64,000 nt of DNA from Desulfopila sp. IMCC35006 (GTDB lineage Bacteria; Desulfobacterota; Desulfobulbia; Desulfobulbales; Desulfocapsaceae), in NCBI RefSeq assembly GCF_005116645.1, contig NZ_SWCM01000004.1:1-64000 (forward strand). Reading direction: 5' to 3'. The position numbers and the translations under genes are program-made. Under the pieces are notes generated by a model, which did no database searches, was not told where the DNA came from, and was given only the letters and a program-made list of their open reading frames with translations. Shown here one piece after another: positions 1 to 9,600 of this stretch; the first letter of the stretch is position 1, and the number at the start of each line of letters is the position of its first letter.

Positions 1-180
1 TAAAAGATTTGCGGGACTCCGTTCAGTGCCCCCTTGAGGGGTAAGTTCCTTCACGAAATAATTGTCTTGTGAAAAGCACAAGAAACATTTCCATTTGGCC
101 ACTAACCCCGCCTAAAAGATTTGCGGGGTAAGTTCCTTCACGAAATAATTGTCTTGTGAAAAGCACAAGACAATTATTTC
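1..180. repeat. Tandem, partly hairpin-forming repeat at the left edge
   Basis: A unit beginning TAAAAGATTTGCGGG occurs at 1 and again at 113. Within it a 43-base block occurs identically at 41-83 and 128-170. The first copy carries about 25 extra bases (16-40) and a diverged tail, so these are two imperfect tandem copies. A third, more diverged copy lies on the far side of the next gene, at about 950-1015. The repeat may extend to the left of the window. No transposase or other obvious source is visible. It could be a duplicated terminator region or the remains of a small mobile repeat. Confidence 0.7.
143..179 (-). terminator. Perfect 16-bp hairpin after the FolE2-like gene
   Basis: AAATAATTGTCTTGTG at 143-158 pairs perfectly with 164-179 around a five-base loop. 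It begins nine bases past the stop of the minus-strand gene, where a terminator would be expected. The stem is A/T-rich and there is no clean U-run, so termination efficiency is uncertain. It lies inside the second copy of the tandem repeat. Confidence 0.5.
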
Positions 181-187
181 TAAGTCA

Positions 188-913
188 CTAACACGATTCA
201 AGGGTGGCGAAAGTCGAATACTCGTCGCCAAAGTTGTGCACGGTAACGGTATACGATTTGATGGCTTCAATCTGCTCAAGGCTTGCCCCCATCCGCCTGG
301 CCAGGGACTCGACAGAGAGAACTTTTCGTTCTTTTAACGACAACTCATTTATCTCTTTTTCCACCGTTTCCTCGATGAGGAGAATTATGTCTTCAATCCA
401 GAAGAAATGATGGAAACGGATACTCAAATCGGCTTTGCCCCACCTGCCCATGGACCTGGGCAATCGATGCGGAGTCTTTTCGGCTATCGGCAGACTTATC
501 GGAACTTCGACACTCAGCGTCAGTTCATGTTCTTTTTCAAGAGAACCGTGCATGGAGCATTTATAATGGCCAAGATTTCCCGAATCGCCATTTCTGACTT
601 TTTTAAGAAAGTAAGGAAATTCAATCTCTAGATGAGAGGCTTCCGCTTCCAGGCGAACCTTCATTTTCTCAAGAATAAAATGAAAGCTTTTGATGTCGAT
701 TTCCCCGTGAAATTCATTGAGAATCTCAACGAACCTGCTCATATGCGTGCCTTTGAACTTATGCGGCAGATTGACATACATATTGGCGGTAGCCACAGTC
801 TGCTGTTGTTTTTGGGCTTTGTCGCGTACGGTAATCGGATAGGAAACGGTTTTGACGCCGACTTTCTTTATATTTATTCTTCGACTGTCGAGCTGACTCT
901 GGATATCTTTCAT
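188..913 (-). CDS. FolE2/MptA-like (GTP cyclohydrolase IB fold) protein lacking metal-site motifs
   Basis: The 241-residue product resembles GTP cyclohydrolase FolE2. The N-terminus has the family pattern (DIQ at residues 3-5, KVGVKTVSYPI at 17-27) and the characteristic GTHMSRF is at 55-61. Canonical FolE2 continues with a Cys-Pro-Cys-Ser-Lys segment and ends with an ESIHNH-type motif; both supply metal and active-site residues. Here the first is replaced by SLPIAEKTPH (140-149) and the second by NFGDEYST (227-234), at nearly the same spacing. The protein is also somewhat shorter than usual. It therefore probably keeps the tunnel fold but may not perform the first step of folate synthesis; it could be a divergent paralog with another pterin- or nucleotide-related role, or a decaying gene. 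The frame is uninterrupted. Copies of one repeat flank it on both sides. Confidence 0.7.
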   Translation of the reverse strand: MKDIQSQLDSRRINIKKVGVKTVSYPITVRDKAQKQQQTVATANMYVNLPHKFKGTHMSRFVEILNEFHGEIDIKSFHFILEKMKVRLEAEASHLEIEFPYFLKKVRNGDSGNLGHYKCSMHGSLEKEHELTLSVEVPISLPIAEKTPHRLPRSMGRWGKADLSIRFHHFFWIEDIILLIEETVEKEINELSLKERKVLSVESLARRMGASLEQIEAIKSYTVTVHNFGDEYSTFATLESC

Positions 914-949
914 AACCTAACAATTCAACCCCGCCCGAAAGCTTCACAG

Positions 950-1015
950 GATCTGTACCTTCACAAAGCAATTTTCTCGTAAAAAGCACAAAAAAATTAT
1001 TTCTATGTATCTAAT
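950..1015. repeat. Diverged third copy of the left-edge repeat
   Basis: The stretch around 957-1010 (ACCTTCACAAAGCAATTTT, then AAAAAGCACAAAAAAATT) aligns by eye with the block at 41-83 and 128-180, including the following TTATTTCTA and CTAA positions. It lies upstream of the FolE2-like gene, so that gene is bracketed by copies in the same orientation. Divergence is considerable, so the relation is probable rather than certain. Confidence 0.45.
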
Positions 1016-1106
1016 AAGCTGCGAAAACCACGATTTACGCCACCAGTGATGTAGCAATTACCATCACCAAGACATCTTTTACTCCATTGTGCCCTGTTTT
1101 GGTACT

Positions 1107-1463
1107 TTATTCTTCCCCCAACAAGGTCCGAACAGTTTTTTTAAGCTCGTCCAGATTTCCCGACTTGACAATATACTCATCGGATGCCCAGGTCCCAAGA
1201 TCTCGCTTGAACTCAGGATAGGCACTGCTCAGGATAACCGGGACTGCTGGGCGCAGCATTTTCATCTGCCGCAGGACCTCGACGCCGTTTATACCGGGCA
1301 TCTGAATATCGAGAATCACCAGATCCGGATTCTCTTCCTTGAATTTTTCCAAACCTGTTGTGCCGTCAGAAGCGGAAATCACCTGATATCCTTCATCTTC
1401 GAATTCTTCCCGATAGACCAGCTGAATGGATTCTTCGTCGTCAACCAACAGTAACTTTTTCAT
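1107..1463 (-). CDS. Single-domain response regulator (CheY-like receiver)
   Basis: A 118-residue receiver domain with no output domain. The acidic pocket is D8-D9, the predicted phosphoacceptor is D52 (VILDIQMPG), the switch Ser is at S79/S80 and the conserved Lys at K100. It would be phosphorylated by a histidine kinase encoded elsewhere and act by protein-protein contact; no partner is next to it. Its start overlaps the end of galT by 23 bases, so translation is probably coupled, although a functional link to galactose metabolism is not evident. All catalytic positions look intact. Confidence 0.9.
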   Translation of the reverse strand: MKKLLLVDDEESIQLVYREEFEDEGYQVISASDGTTGLEKFKEENPDLVILDIQMPGINGVEVLRQMKMLRPAVPVILSSAYPEFKRDLGTWASDEYIVKSGNLDELKKTVRTLLGEE

Positions 1464-2481
1464 TGTTCACACCCTCCAGCCTGTTCTCCAGCGATTCCCT
1501 CAGATAGCCAGCCGCTTCTTCCGGAGGAAGAGGATTAATATAGAATCCCGTCCCCCATTCAAATCCAGCTATGGAAGTCAACTTGGGCACAATTTCAAAA
1601 TGCCAGTGGTAATACCTCAGACCACCTGAGCGTAGTGGTTCGGTATGCAATACAAAATTATACGGAACGTTAGCGATACAACTGGACAACCTTCGCAAGG
1701 ACTCTGAAAAGAGTTCGGCAAGCGACAGGATATCAGCCTCGCTCTGGGCATAATATTCCGAGGAATGATGCTTCGGCAGGATCCACATTTCAAACGGCGT
1801 CCGGGGGGCGAAGGGGGTTATCGTGATAAACCTCTCATTTTGGCAGACGACACGCTCTTTCTGCTGCATTTCCTGGCGGATGATATCGCAAAAAATACAA
1901 CGTTCTTTGTACTTATAATGCGATTTGGCGCCTTCGAGTTCGGAAACTATCATTCTCGGCAGAATAGGCAGGGCGATCAGTTGAGAGTGTGAATGCTCCA
2001 GGGACGCACCCGCTCCGCGACCATGGTTTTTAAAAACCATAACATACTTGAATCTATCATCTTTTGCGAGGTCGATGATCCTTTCCTGGTATGCCTTGAA
2101 GACCAGAGCCATTTTCTCGGGGGCAAGATCGGCGAAGTTCTCATCATGGTTAGGACTTTCAATGATAACTTCGTGGGCACCAATGCCGTTCATCCGATCA
2201 TACAGGCCGACCCCCTCCTTGGCCAGATCCCCTTCTATAACCAGAGCCGGATATTTATTCGGAACAACTCTTACCTGCCAATCCGGTGCATTAGCGTACG
2301 AACTTCTATACCTGAAAGCATACACTTCAGGCGGCGTAAAAGATTCATTGCCTGGACAGAGTGGACAAAACCCCCCGCTTCCCTTGACATCCTCAATCAG
2401 AAAATCGGAAGGCCGTTTCCCTCTCTCCTTGGAAATGATTATCCATCGGCCAAGAACAGGATCTCTGCGAAGTTCAGGCAT
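1441..2481 (-). CDS. galT: Galactose-1-phosphate uridylyltransferase
   Basis: The 346-residue protein transfers UMP between UDP-glucose and galactose-1-phosphate (Leloir pathway), supplying UDP-galactose or glucose-1-phosphate. It is a HIT-superfamily enzyme. Visible features are the N-terminal metal cysteines CPLC (39-42), NHDENF (111-116) and the catalytic HSHSQ (163-167), in which the nucleophile should be H165. A second Cys pair lies at 195 and 198 and YHWHFEIVP starts at 291. HSHSQ replaces the HPHGQ of E. coli, as in many bacterial relatives, so ADP-type nucleotidyltransferase activity on related sugars cannot be excluded. It sits six bases after dksA and overlaps the receiver gene. Confidence 0.88.
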   Translation of the reverse strand: MPELRRDPVLGRWIIISKERGKRPSDFLIEDVKGSGGFCPLCPGNESFTPPEVYAFRYRSSYANAPDWQVRVVPNKYPALVIEGDLAKEGVGLYDRMNGIGAHEVIIESPNHDENFADLAPEKMALVFKAYQERIIDLAKDDRFKYVMVFKNHGRGAGASLEHSHSQLIALPILPRMIVSELEGAKSHYKYKERCIFCDIIRQEMQQKERVVCQNERFITITPFAPRTPFEMWILPKHHSSEYYAQSEADILSLAELFSESLRRLSSCIANVPYNFVLHTEPLRSGGLRYYHWHFEIVPKLTSIAGFEWGTGFYINPLPPEEAAGYLRESLENRLEGVNNEKVTVG

Positions 2482-2487
2482 GCTCCC

Positions 2488-2850
2488 TTAAAGTCCTTTC
2501 GATTTTTCTTTTGTTTCCTGTGCAGTCTTACAGTCAATGCAGAGCATGGTTACCGGCCGCGCCTCTAATCTTTTGATGCCGATCTCCTCTCCACAATCCT
2601 CACATATGCCGTAACTCCCATCCTCGATTCTGGCAATTGCCTCGTCTATTTTAGAGACAAGCTTACGCTCCCGATCACGGATTCTCAGCTCAAAACTTCT
2701 TCCCGATTCTATGGTAGCCCGATCATTGGGATCTGGAACATTCGAGGTCTGATCCGTCATTTCAGACAGTGTTTTGCCAGCTTCATTAATAATTTCTTCT
2801 TTTTTAGCCAGAAGCTGCTGGCGAAACATTTCGAGTTTCTCTTTGTCCAT
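2488..2850 (-). CDS. dksA: DksA/TraR-family transcription factor
   Basis: The 120-residue protein has the DksA architecture: an N-terminal coiled coil, the tip motif DPNDRA that matches the DxxDxA loop reaching into the RNA polymerase secondary channel, and a C4 zinc finger built from CEDC and CIDC. DksA works with ppGpp to retune rRNA and biosynthetic promoters. A good ribosome-binding site (GAGGAGAAAG) precedes the ATG. It is slightly shorter than E. coli DksA (151 residues) but keeps the tip aspartates, favouring true DksA function over the short TraR type. Confidence 0.88.
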   Translation of the reverse strand: MDKEKLEMFRQQLLAKKEEIINEAGKTLSEMTDQTSNVPDPNDRATIESGRSFELRIRDRERKLVSKIDEAIARIEDGSYGICEDCGEEIGIKRLEARPVTMLCIDCKTAQETKEKSKGL

Positions 2851-2952
2851 TCACTTTCTCCTCAATACCCTTCCATAAGTGTAACTATTAAGGTACATAG
2901 TTGATATCTTAAAAAACAGCATGGAATCTAACTTTTCCGTAATCTTCACAAG

Positions 2953-3447
2953 TCACTGCTTGCGAATATAGGTTCCACTTTTCCCACCAGTTTTTTTCAA
3001 CAGCCGTATATCTCGGATAATCATCGACTTATCGACCGCTTTACACATATCATAAATGGTTAACGCAGCAACAGAAACAGCGGTCAAGGCCTCCATTTCC
3101 ACCCCGGTTTTACCGCAGATGCCCACTGTTGCAAAAATATCGACCGAGCAATCCTCGTCTCGATAGGCAAAGTCGACAACAACCTTGGTAATCAGCAGCG
3201 GATGGGCAAGAGGAATGAGTTCATCGACTTTTTTAGCAGCCATAACCCCGGCGACCCTGGCTATTCCCAGCACATCTCCTTTGGCCATCGAACCACTTTT
3301 AACCAGTTCATAGGCATCGACAGACATTTTGATATTTCCAGCTGCATCGGCAACACGAACGGTTTCCTGTTTTTCGCTCACATCGACCATTCGTGCATGA
3401 CCTTGATCATCGAAATGGGTGAATACAGCTTTATCCTCTCTTGCCAT
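2953..3447 (-). CDS. moaC: Cyclic pyranopterin monophosphate synthase MoaC
   Basis: The 164-residue product, starting MAREDKAVF, matches MoaC, which converts the MoaA product 3',8-cH2GTP to cyclic pyranopterin monophosphate in molybdenum-cofactor synthesis. Family signatures are LIPLAHPLLIT, the GKTGVEMEALTAVSVAAL segment and YDMCKAVDKSM near the C-terminus, followed by KTGGKSG. The frame is open for another 45 codons upstream, but that extension lies inside dnaJ and does not look like MoaC, so the internal ATG was chosen. It lies ten bases after dnaJ. No other moa gene is in the window. Confidence 0.93.
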   Translation of the reverse strand: MAREDKAVFTHFDDQGHARMVDVSEKQETVRVADAAGNIKMSVDAYELVKSGSMAKGDVLGIARVAGVMAAKKVDELIPLAHPLLITKVVVDFAYRDEDCSVDIFATVGICGKTGVEMEALTAVSVAALTIYDMCKAVDKSMIIRDIRLLKKTGGKSGTYIRKQ

Positions 3448-3457
3448 TGCCAAACAC

Positions 3458-4591
3458 CTAATTATTGGATTTGCCGAGTACTTCGTTAAATAATTTTTTA
3501 AAGAAGCCTTCTTCCTCACGATGCTGCCCGTGCTGTTGACAAAGGTCATCAAAATCGCGCAGGACCTTTTTCTGCTCTTCACAGAGATTGGTCGGGGTCA
3601 AAACCTGGAGCTCAACCACCATATCTCCCCGTCCGTGACCGCGAAGACTTGGCGCCCCCTCCCGGCGCAACGTAAAACGTTCCCCTGACTGGCTGCCGGC
3701 GGGAACATCCAGTGTTTTTTTGCCATGGATGGTAGGAATCTCCACCGTGGCACCAAGAGCCGCTTTGGCCATTGAAATCGGAAACCGACAATAAATAGTA
3801 TCTCCGTCCCGTTTGAAAAAATCATGTTCCTGCACATGAACCACCACATACAGGTCCCCGGAAGCACCGCCACGACGACCGCCTTCACCTTCACCGCGAA
3901 GCCGCATGCGCGCCCCGGTATCAACCCCGGCTGGAATCTTCAGGGAAACCTTTTTGGTTTTCTCGACGAGTCCAGTTCCGTGGCAGTCATTGCAGGGATT
4001 AGTAACAATGGCGCCTTCGCCATGACACTGCGGACAGGTCGAACTCATCTGAAAAAATCCCTGGGAGCGGACAACCTGTCCCTGTCCATTGCAGGTTGGA
4101 CAGGTTTTCTTTTTATGCCCCGGTCTGCTTCCCGTTCCTTCACAGGTCCAGCAGGTGTCCTTGCGGGTCAACTGCACTTCTTTGGAAACGCCGTGTACGG
4201 CCTCCATGAAGGTAATTTCGACATCATAGCGAAGATCATTCCCTGGAATGGGGCCATCGCTTCTTGCCCTGGCCCGGCTCCCGCCGCCAAAGCCAAACAG
4301 ATCGCCAAAAATATCGCCGAAGCTCGAGAAGATATCTTCTGCATTCCCTGGACCACTATAACCACTGTTCTTCAACCCGTCATGGCCGTAGGTATCGTAT
4401 ATCTTCCTCTTTTTTTCGTCACTTAAGACTTCATACGCTTCAGTACAGGATTTAAATTTCTCCTCGGCTTCTCTATTATCAGGATTCCGGTCGGGATGAT
4501 ACTTCATTGCCAGTTTTCGATAAGCCTTTTTTATCTCACCAGCGCTGGAACTCCTGCTCACAGATAAGATTTCGTAATAGTCAGTACTCAT
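3458..4591 (-). CDS. dnaJ: Chaperone protein DnaJ
   Basis: This 377-residue type I J-protein stimulates DnaK ATPase and delivers unfolded substrates. The J domain is at about 3-70 with the catalytic HPD at 32-34. A Gly/Phe-rich linker follows (around 75-115), then four zinc-binding CxxCxGxG-type repeats ([32 protein letters not shown]) and the C-terminal substrate domain. The length is normal. dnaK and grpE are not adjacent; the gene instead sits in a run with rpoZ, moaC and dksA. Confidence 0.95.
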   Translation of the reverse strand: MSTDYYEILSVSRSSSAGEIKKAYRKLAMKYHPDRNPDNREAEEKFKSCTEAYEVLSDEKKRKIYDTYGHDGLKNSGYSGPGNAEDIFSSFGDIFGDLFGFGGGSRARARSDGPIPGNDLRYDVEITFMEAVHGVSKEVQLTRKDTCWTCEGTGSRPGHKKKTCPTCNGQGQVVRSQGFFQMSSTCPQCHGEGAIVTNPCNDCHGTGLVEKTKKVSLKIPAGVDTGARMRLRGEGEGGRRGGASGDLYVVVHVQEHDFFKRDGDTIYCRFPISMAKAALGATVEIPTIHGKKTLDVPAGSQSGERFTLRREGAPSLRGHGRGDMVVELQVLTPTNLCEEQKKVLRDFDDLCQQHGQHREEEGFFKKLFNEVLGKSNN

Positions 4592-4616
4592 AATCTTTTA
4601 TTGTGGCTATTCGTTA

Positions 4617-4889
4617 TCAGGAAAGTATTTTTGCAAGTATATCATTCACGGCATCACTTTCGCTGCCGGTTTCAGGCATCTGATCCGGTAAATCCTTGAT
4701 ATTGTCAAAGGTGACTTCCCCTGCCGCAATTTCCCGCAGGGTCATGACGATTTCTTGATTTTTCCCATTGACGAGAAACGGTTCTCCCTGCCGATGCTGT
4801 TTAATGCGTTTTACCGCCAGATGAATAAGGTTGAACCGATTATGGTCGCCAACTTTTTCAAGACAATCTTCGCATGTAATTCTAGCCAT
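4617..4889 (-). CDS. rpoZ: RNA polymerase omega subunit
   Basis: The 90-residue protein opens MARITCEDCLEKV and contains NRFNLIHLAVKRIKQ, matching the omega subunit, which helps fold and assemble the beta' subunit and forms part of the ppGpp site. The TLREIAAGEVT segment corresponds to the conserved EI(A)xG region. It is 25 bases upstream of dnaJ in the same direction. Length and start are typical. Confidence 0.93.
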   Translation of the reverse strand: MARITCEDCLEKVGDHNRFNLIHLAVKRIKQHRQGEPFLVNGKNQEIVMTLREIAAGEVTFDNIKDLPDQMPETGSESDAVNDILAKILS

Positions 4890-4959
4890 ATTTTACCAAC
4901 CTCTTTAGTATCCATTGCATGGGTCGACAAAGTCTATACTTTGCCTGACCGGCAACTGG

Positions 4960-6261
<1,302 letters not shown>

Positions 6262-6350
6262 TCATCTCCTTTCAGAGGTTTGTTCAAAAAAAATCGATGT
6301 GTCATCAACCACAAATAAACATCGACACATCCGCACAAGACAAACCCGCA

Positions 6351-6379
6351 AATATAGTCAAGTAGGGGGCTCTTGTCAA
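6351..6379 (-). promoter_or_regulatory. Sigma70-type promoter for purA
   Basis: On the minus strand TTGACA (6379-6374) and TATATT (6356-6351) are separated by 17 bases. Transcription would begin near 6344, leaving a leader of about 85 bases before the purA ATG. The -35 box is a perfect consensus. Confidence 0.7.
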
Positions 6380-6576
6380 TCAATCATATTCCGATAACTT
6401 TTGGGGCTCTAAGTTAAGTTTAATTACAACATAATCAAGATGTTATTTGAATTTATTCACGATTCACCGAGAATTCCACCAATGTTCAGACATTGACACT
6501 GCCCGCCAAATACCTTACATTGGCTCTCTGCCGGATGTACTGTGAATACAGGAAACCGGATCGTTTTCCAGTACTC

Positions 6577-6617
6577 AGCCAATTCTTTTCTGATATCCTT
6601 CAAGAAAGGAATTGGCT
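6577..6617. other. Long inverted repeat in the purA-tatB intergenic region
   Basis: AGCCAATTCTTTTC (6577-6590) pairs with 6604-6617 around a 13-base loop, with a single G-T pair. It lies 20 bases upstream of the predicted tatB promoter and is not followed by a T-run, so it is more likely an operator or a structural element than a terminator. The rest of the roughly 460-base gap (6259-6718) holds two promoters and no credible gene. Confidence 0.5.
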
Positions 6618-6636
6618 GGATGCTCATCCCGGATTA

Positions 6637-6666
6637 TTGCCAGTTTACCGGGTTGTTTATTATACT
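6637..6666 (+). promoter_or_regulatory. Sigma70-type promoter for tatB-tatC
   Basis: TTGCCA (6637-6642) and TATACT (6661-6666) are 18 bases apart. They lie 53 bases before the tatB ATG. This is a reasonable match, although the -35 box is not perfect. Confidence 0.5.
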
Positions 6667-6718
6667 CTTGCTAGCAGCTCGATTACCAATATTTTGGTAA
6701 TTTATTGAGGTTTACACT

Positions 6719-7162
6719 ATGTTTGGCATTGGCTTGCCTGAAATGATTCTTATTCTGGCCCTGGCTCTCATTGTAGTCGGTCCGGACAAGCTTCCCGATT
6801 TGGCTCGATCTCTTGCGAAAGGCCTCATGGAACTCAAAAAGACCGCTGAAGGCCTTAAGCAATCGCTCTCGGAAGAAGGCAACCCGCTGGACGATATCAA
6901 GCCTGATCTGGAGGAGGCGGCAAGATCCTTCAAACGCGACCTTCTCGACGCACCAAGCAATATGAGGGTTGACGATGCGGTTACCGGTGTCAATCGACCG
7001 GCTGAAAACGCGGCGAAGACCTATGAAGAATTGATGCAAAAAACCGCAAACCAGACCACTGATACATCAGTTCCTCCTGCATCCGAGGACAAGCCAAACA
7101 GTCTTGATACAGTGCCAGAAACAAATCCTCCGGCAACTCCTCCGGAAAAGCTAAATGAATAG
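6719..7162 (+). CDS. tatB: Twin-arginine translocase subunit TatB (TatA/B family)
   Basis: The 147-residue protein starts MFGIGLPEMILILALALIVV: a short N-out membrane helix with the conserved Glu at position 8, then GPDKLPDLARSLAKG as the hinge and amphipathic helix. A long charged, proline-rich cytoplasmic tail follows. This is the form of TatB, which with TatC makes the receptor for twin-arginine signal peptides. TatA and TatB are hard to separate by sequence; the tail length and position directly before tatC favour TatB, but one protein could serve both roles. tatC starts 18 bases downstream. Confidence 0.85.
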   Translation: MFGIGLPEMILILALALIVVGPDKLPDLARSLAKGLMELKKTAEGLKQSLSEEGNPLDDIKPDLEEAARSFKRDLLDAPSNMRVDDAVTGVNRPAENAAKTYEELMQKTANQTTDTSVPPASEDKPNSLDTVPETNPPATPPEKLNE

Positions 7163-7180
7163 TAAGCAGTCCCGACCATA

Positions 7181-7954
7181 ATGGCAAAAAACACTCTGCA
7201 GAGCACATTACCGGTCATCGAGAGAAGCCTCGAATTCTTCAGGCCACACCATCTTGAACTGCGCAAACGGCTTATCACCGTATTTCTTACAATTATAGTC
7301 TTTACCGGTATCGCCTATTTTTTTGCCGAAAAGATTGCCGCGTTTTTCATCTCCCCCCTCTTTGCCGCAAGTCCACTGGTATACAAACTGGTCTACACCA
7401 ACCTGCCCGAAGCATTCCTGGCCTTTATCAAACTCGCCCTCATGGTCGGCCTTATTGCCAGTATGCCGGTTGTTCTCTATCAGCTGTGGATCTTTATTGC
7501 ACCGGGCCTCAGGAAGAATGAAAAAAAACTGGCTGTGATCATCGTTTTCTGGGCCACCTTGCTGTTTAGCGGCGGGGCATGCTTTGCCTTTTTCGTCGCT
7601 TTACCAAGGATGCTGGTTTATTTTATGAGCTACGCCGGCCCAGGACTGGAACCTTTGCCAAAACTCGGACTCTATCTCACCTTTATAGCCCGGACAATAC
7701 TCGCCTTCGGTATCGCTTTCGAGATACCATTTCTGATGGTTATGGCCGGCAAGGCCAATTTTGTTACCGCTGCCTATTTTCGCCGCAAACGCATTTATTT
7801 TTATATGGCGATAGTCGTCCTTTCTTTTTTGCTGACCGCCGGCGATTTTGTGGCGACAGGCCTGATGGCCATTCCTCTTTTCCTCCTGTACGAGGCGGGA
7901 ATCTTCCTCAGTGGCCTTTTCAACCGGAAAAAGGTCTCCGGAACACCAGCCTGA
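7181..7954 (+). CDS. tatC: Sec-independent translocase subunit TatC
   Basis: The 257-residue multi-spanning membrane protein is the core receptor of the Tat system. HHLELRKRL near residue 25 is the conserved cytoplasmic N-terminal motif. Several long hydrophobic segments follow, with the PVVLYQLWIFIAPGL loop and the FEIPF motif typical of TatC. Six membrane segments are expected. It is translated with tatB and ends four bases before the convergent radical SAM gene. Confidence 0.95.
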   Translation: MAKNTLQSTLPVIERSLEFFRPHHLELRKRLITVFLTIIVFTGIAYFFAEKIAAFFISPLFAASPLVYKLVYTNLPEAFLAFIKLALMVGLIASMPVVLYQLWIFIAPGLRKNEKKLAVIIVFWATLLFSGGACFAFFVALPRMLVYFMSYAGPGLEPLPKLGLYLTFIARTILAFGIAFEIPFLMVMAGKANFVTAAYFRRKRIYFYMAIVVLSFLLTAGDFVATGLMAIPLFLLYEAGIFLSGLFNRKKVSGTPA

Positions 7955-7957
7955 TTT

Positions 7958-8977
7958 TCAGGCGGAGAGGACATCCGGGCCGATTTCCTGTTTTAACAGA
8001 CAGCAGGAAATTCGATAGAGCGGTACACCGTTTTCGTCGTATTCAATGGTATCCGGCTGCAGCAGTTTATTCATAACACAGCCCTCGGCGATATTGAGTT
8101 GAAAAAAATTACTCTCGCCCAAGCCGGCGCTTTTAACAAGACGGTTATCTTGAATGGCATAACCATTTATCGGATGATCTTCGCAGAGGGGACATTGATA
8201 GACCCGGCCATTGGGAAAAACAAAAAAGTTTTCGGCAACGACCCCGGCACACTCAAACTTTTCTCCGGGGGCGAGAAAAACCTTGGGATAGGTGACATGA
8301 ATCCCCTCTCCCGCTGCCAGACGGGCAACCTCAGGCACGGTATCAAGCCATTGCCGTCTGCTTACCTGCGAAACCTCGGCACTCTCCCCCCCAGCCGATT
8401 TCCCCCGCAACCCTATGACCTGGATAAAAAATTTCTTTACGTTCAACTGCAGCAGAAGCGGCACCATACGATGCAGAGCATCGAGGTTTTTCCGGCTCAC
8501 CGTGTAAATGACGCTGACCTGAAACCCTGCGCTGACCGCCCGCTTGATATTTCCCACACAGACTTCAAAAACCCCCTCGCCCCGGATAGGATCGTTGGTC
8601 CCGGCATCCGGCCCGTCAAGGCTGAAACTGAGATAATCAAGAAGCTCCGGACTGGTCCTGGTCAGCAGGTCGTTGAACAGATAGCCATTGGAATCAACGG
8701 TGACAAAAAAACCAAGCTCCTTCGCCTTTTGAATAGCAAAGGGCAGATCCGGATGCAGCGTCGGTTCGCCTCCTAAAAAGATCATATTCGATCGTTTATT
8801 CGGATCGGCAAAAAGAGCCATCCACTGCGCCAGCTGCTCTCTGGTCAACTGCTGGGTCCCATGCTGGGCCTTATTTATATAACAATGACGGCAGGACAGG
8901 TTACAAGCCGTTAAGATGTGAAAAAATATGTTACGCTCACCCGGTTTGAAGCCGACTGTCTTGGCTGTAGTGCTCAT
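7958..8977 (-). CDS. Radical SAM protein with C-terminal cysteine-rich (SPASM-like) region
   Basis: The 339-residue protein has the radical SAM cluster motif CNLSCRHC (C25, C29, C32) and GGEPTLHPDL, the SAM-contacting GGE region. After the barrel a cysteine-rich tail appears (FECAGV, QCPLCEDHP, GCVMNK, ISCC), which suggests an auxiliary Fe-S cluster as in SPASM/twitch proteins that modify peptides or act as anaerobic maturases. No precursor peptide or obvious substrate gene is adjacent, so the substrate is unknown. It converges on tatC with almost no gap. Confidence 0.8.
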   Translation of the reverse strand: MSTTAKTVGFKPGERNIFFHILTACNLSCRHCYINKAQHGTQQLTREQLAQWMALFADPNKRSNMIFLGGEPTLHPDLPFAIQKAKELGFFVTVDSNGYLFNDLLTRTSPELLDYLSFSLDGPDAGTNDPIRGEGVFEVCVGNIKRAVSAGFQVSVIYTVSRKNLDALHRMVPLLLQLNVKKFFIQVIGLRGKSAGGESAEVSQVSRRQWLDTVPEVARLAAGEGIHVTYPKVFLAPGEKFECAGVVAENFFVFPNGRVYQCPLCEDHPINGYAIQDNRLVKSAGLGESNFFQLNIAEGCVMNKLLQPDTIEYDENGVPLYRISCCLLKQEIGPDVLSA

Positions 8978-9051
8978 GATATTTCCATTTAGATTTCATG
9001 CAAGGCATGAAGATGTGGTGCCCACACAGCGCATGGATACCAGATGAATCT

Positions 9052-9552
9052 CTACTGTTTGAGAGTATAAGCCGCCAGCAGACTATCGGCCAGATAGTTA
9101 TTTTCCGGATTGGCAAAAAATTCCTTAAACAGGGCAAGGCCTTGCTCCCGCAGAATGGCGCCCGTTATCTCCACCTCAAGATCGCGGTAGAGCGGAGACA
9201 ACATCCGCAGTGGTAAATTTGTCCCGCCTCCCATCGCGTCTTCATAGCTGTATACAATTTTCCGCACGCCGTTAACCAGCAGGGTTGCAAAACACATCAG
9301 ACAGGGTTCCATTGTCGAGTAAACGGTTATTTCGCCTATATCCAGCCGGCGGTCACTGTCGAACAATGCGCGCAAGGCCACCATTTCCGCATGGTCCATC
9401 TCATTGACCCTGCCAAAACTGTTGAATCTCCGGCCGGTTGCAACAATTTCGTCCCGGTACTCAAAAACACATCCCACCGGAAAATCACCAAGAACGAGGG
9501 CTTGACGTGCCTGGTCCAGGGCAATCTTCATATATTTTTCGTGTCTATTCAT
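9052..9552 (-). CDS. CMP/dCMP-type zinc deaminase, TadA-like
   Basis: The 166-residue protein carries the zinc-dependent deaminase signature: HAEMVALR (HAE with the proton-shuttling Glu) and MEPCLMC (PCxxC). The N-terminus (YMKIALDQARQALVLGDFPVG) resembles tRNA adenosine deaminases and guanine deaminases. The substrate could be A34 of tRNA-Arg, but divergence in the middle also allows a free base or nucleoside. The frame is open upstream, but that part encodes no recognisable domain and crosses a hairpin, so the ATG at 9552 was chosen. Confidence 0.8.
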   Translation of the reverse strand: MNRHEKYMKIALDQARQALVLGDFPVGCVFEYRDEIVATGRRFNSFGRVNEMDHAEMVALRALFDSDRRLDIGEITVYSTMEPCLMCFATLLVNGVRKIVYSYEDAMGGGTNLPLRMLSPLYRDLEVEITGAILREQGLALFKEFFANPENNYLADSLLAAYTLKQ

Positions 9553-9600
9553 AGCGCATTTCTTTTCTTCTTGTATTCCGGGTTCTCCTGCGCCGCGGCC

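Noticed and set aside
4168-4426. Long open frames opposite dnaJ
   Set aside because: They are shadows of a well-supported dnaJ gene.
6493-6708. Plus-strand frame of 71 codons in the purA-tatB gap
   Set aside because: It contains the inverted repeat and the tatB promoter, has no ribosome site and resembles no protein.
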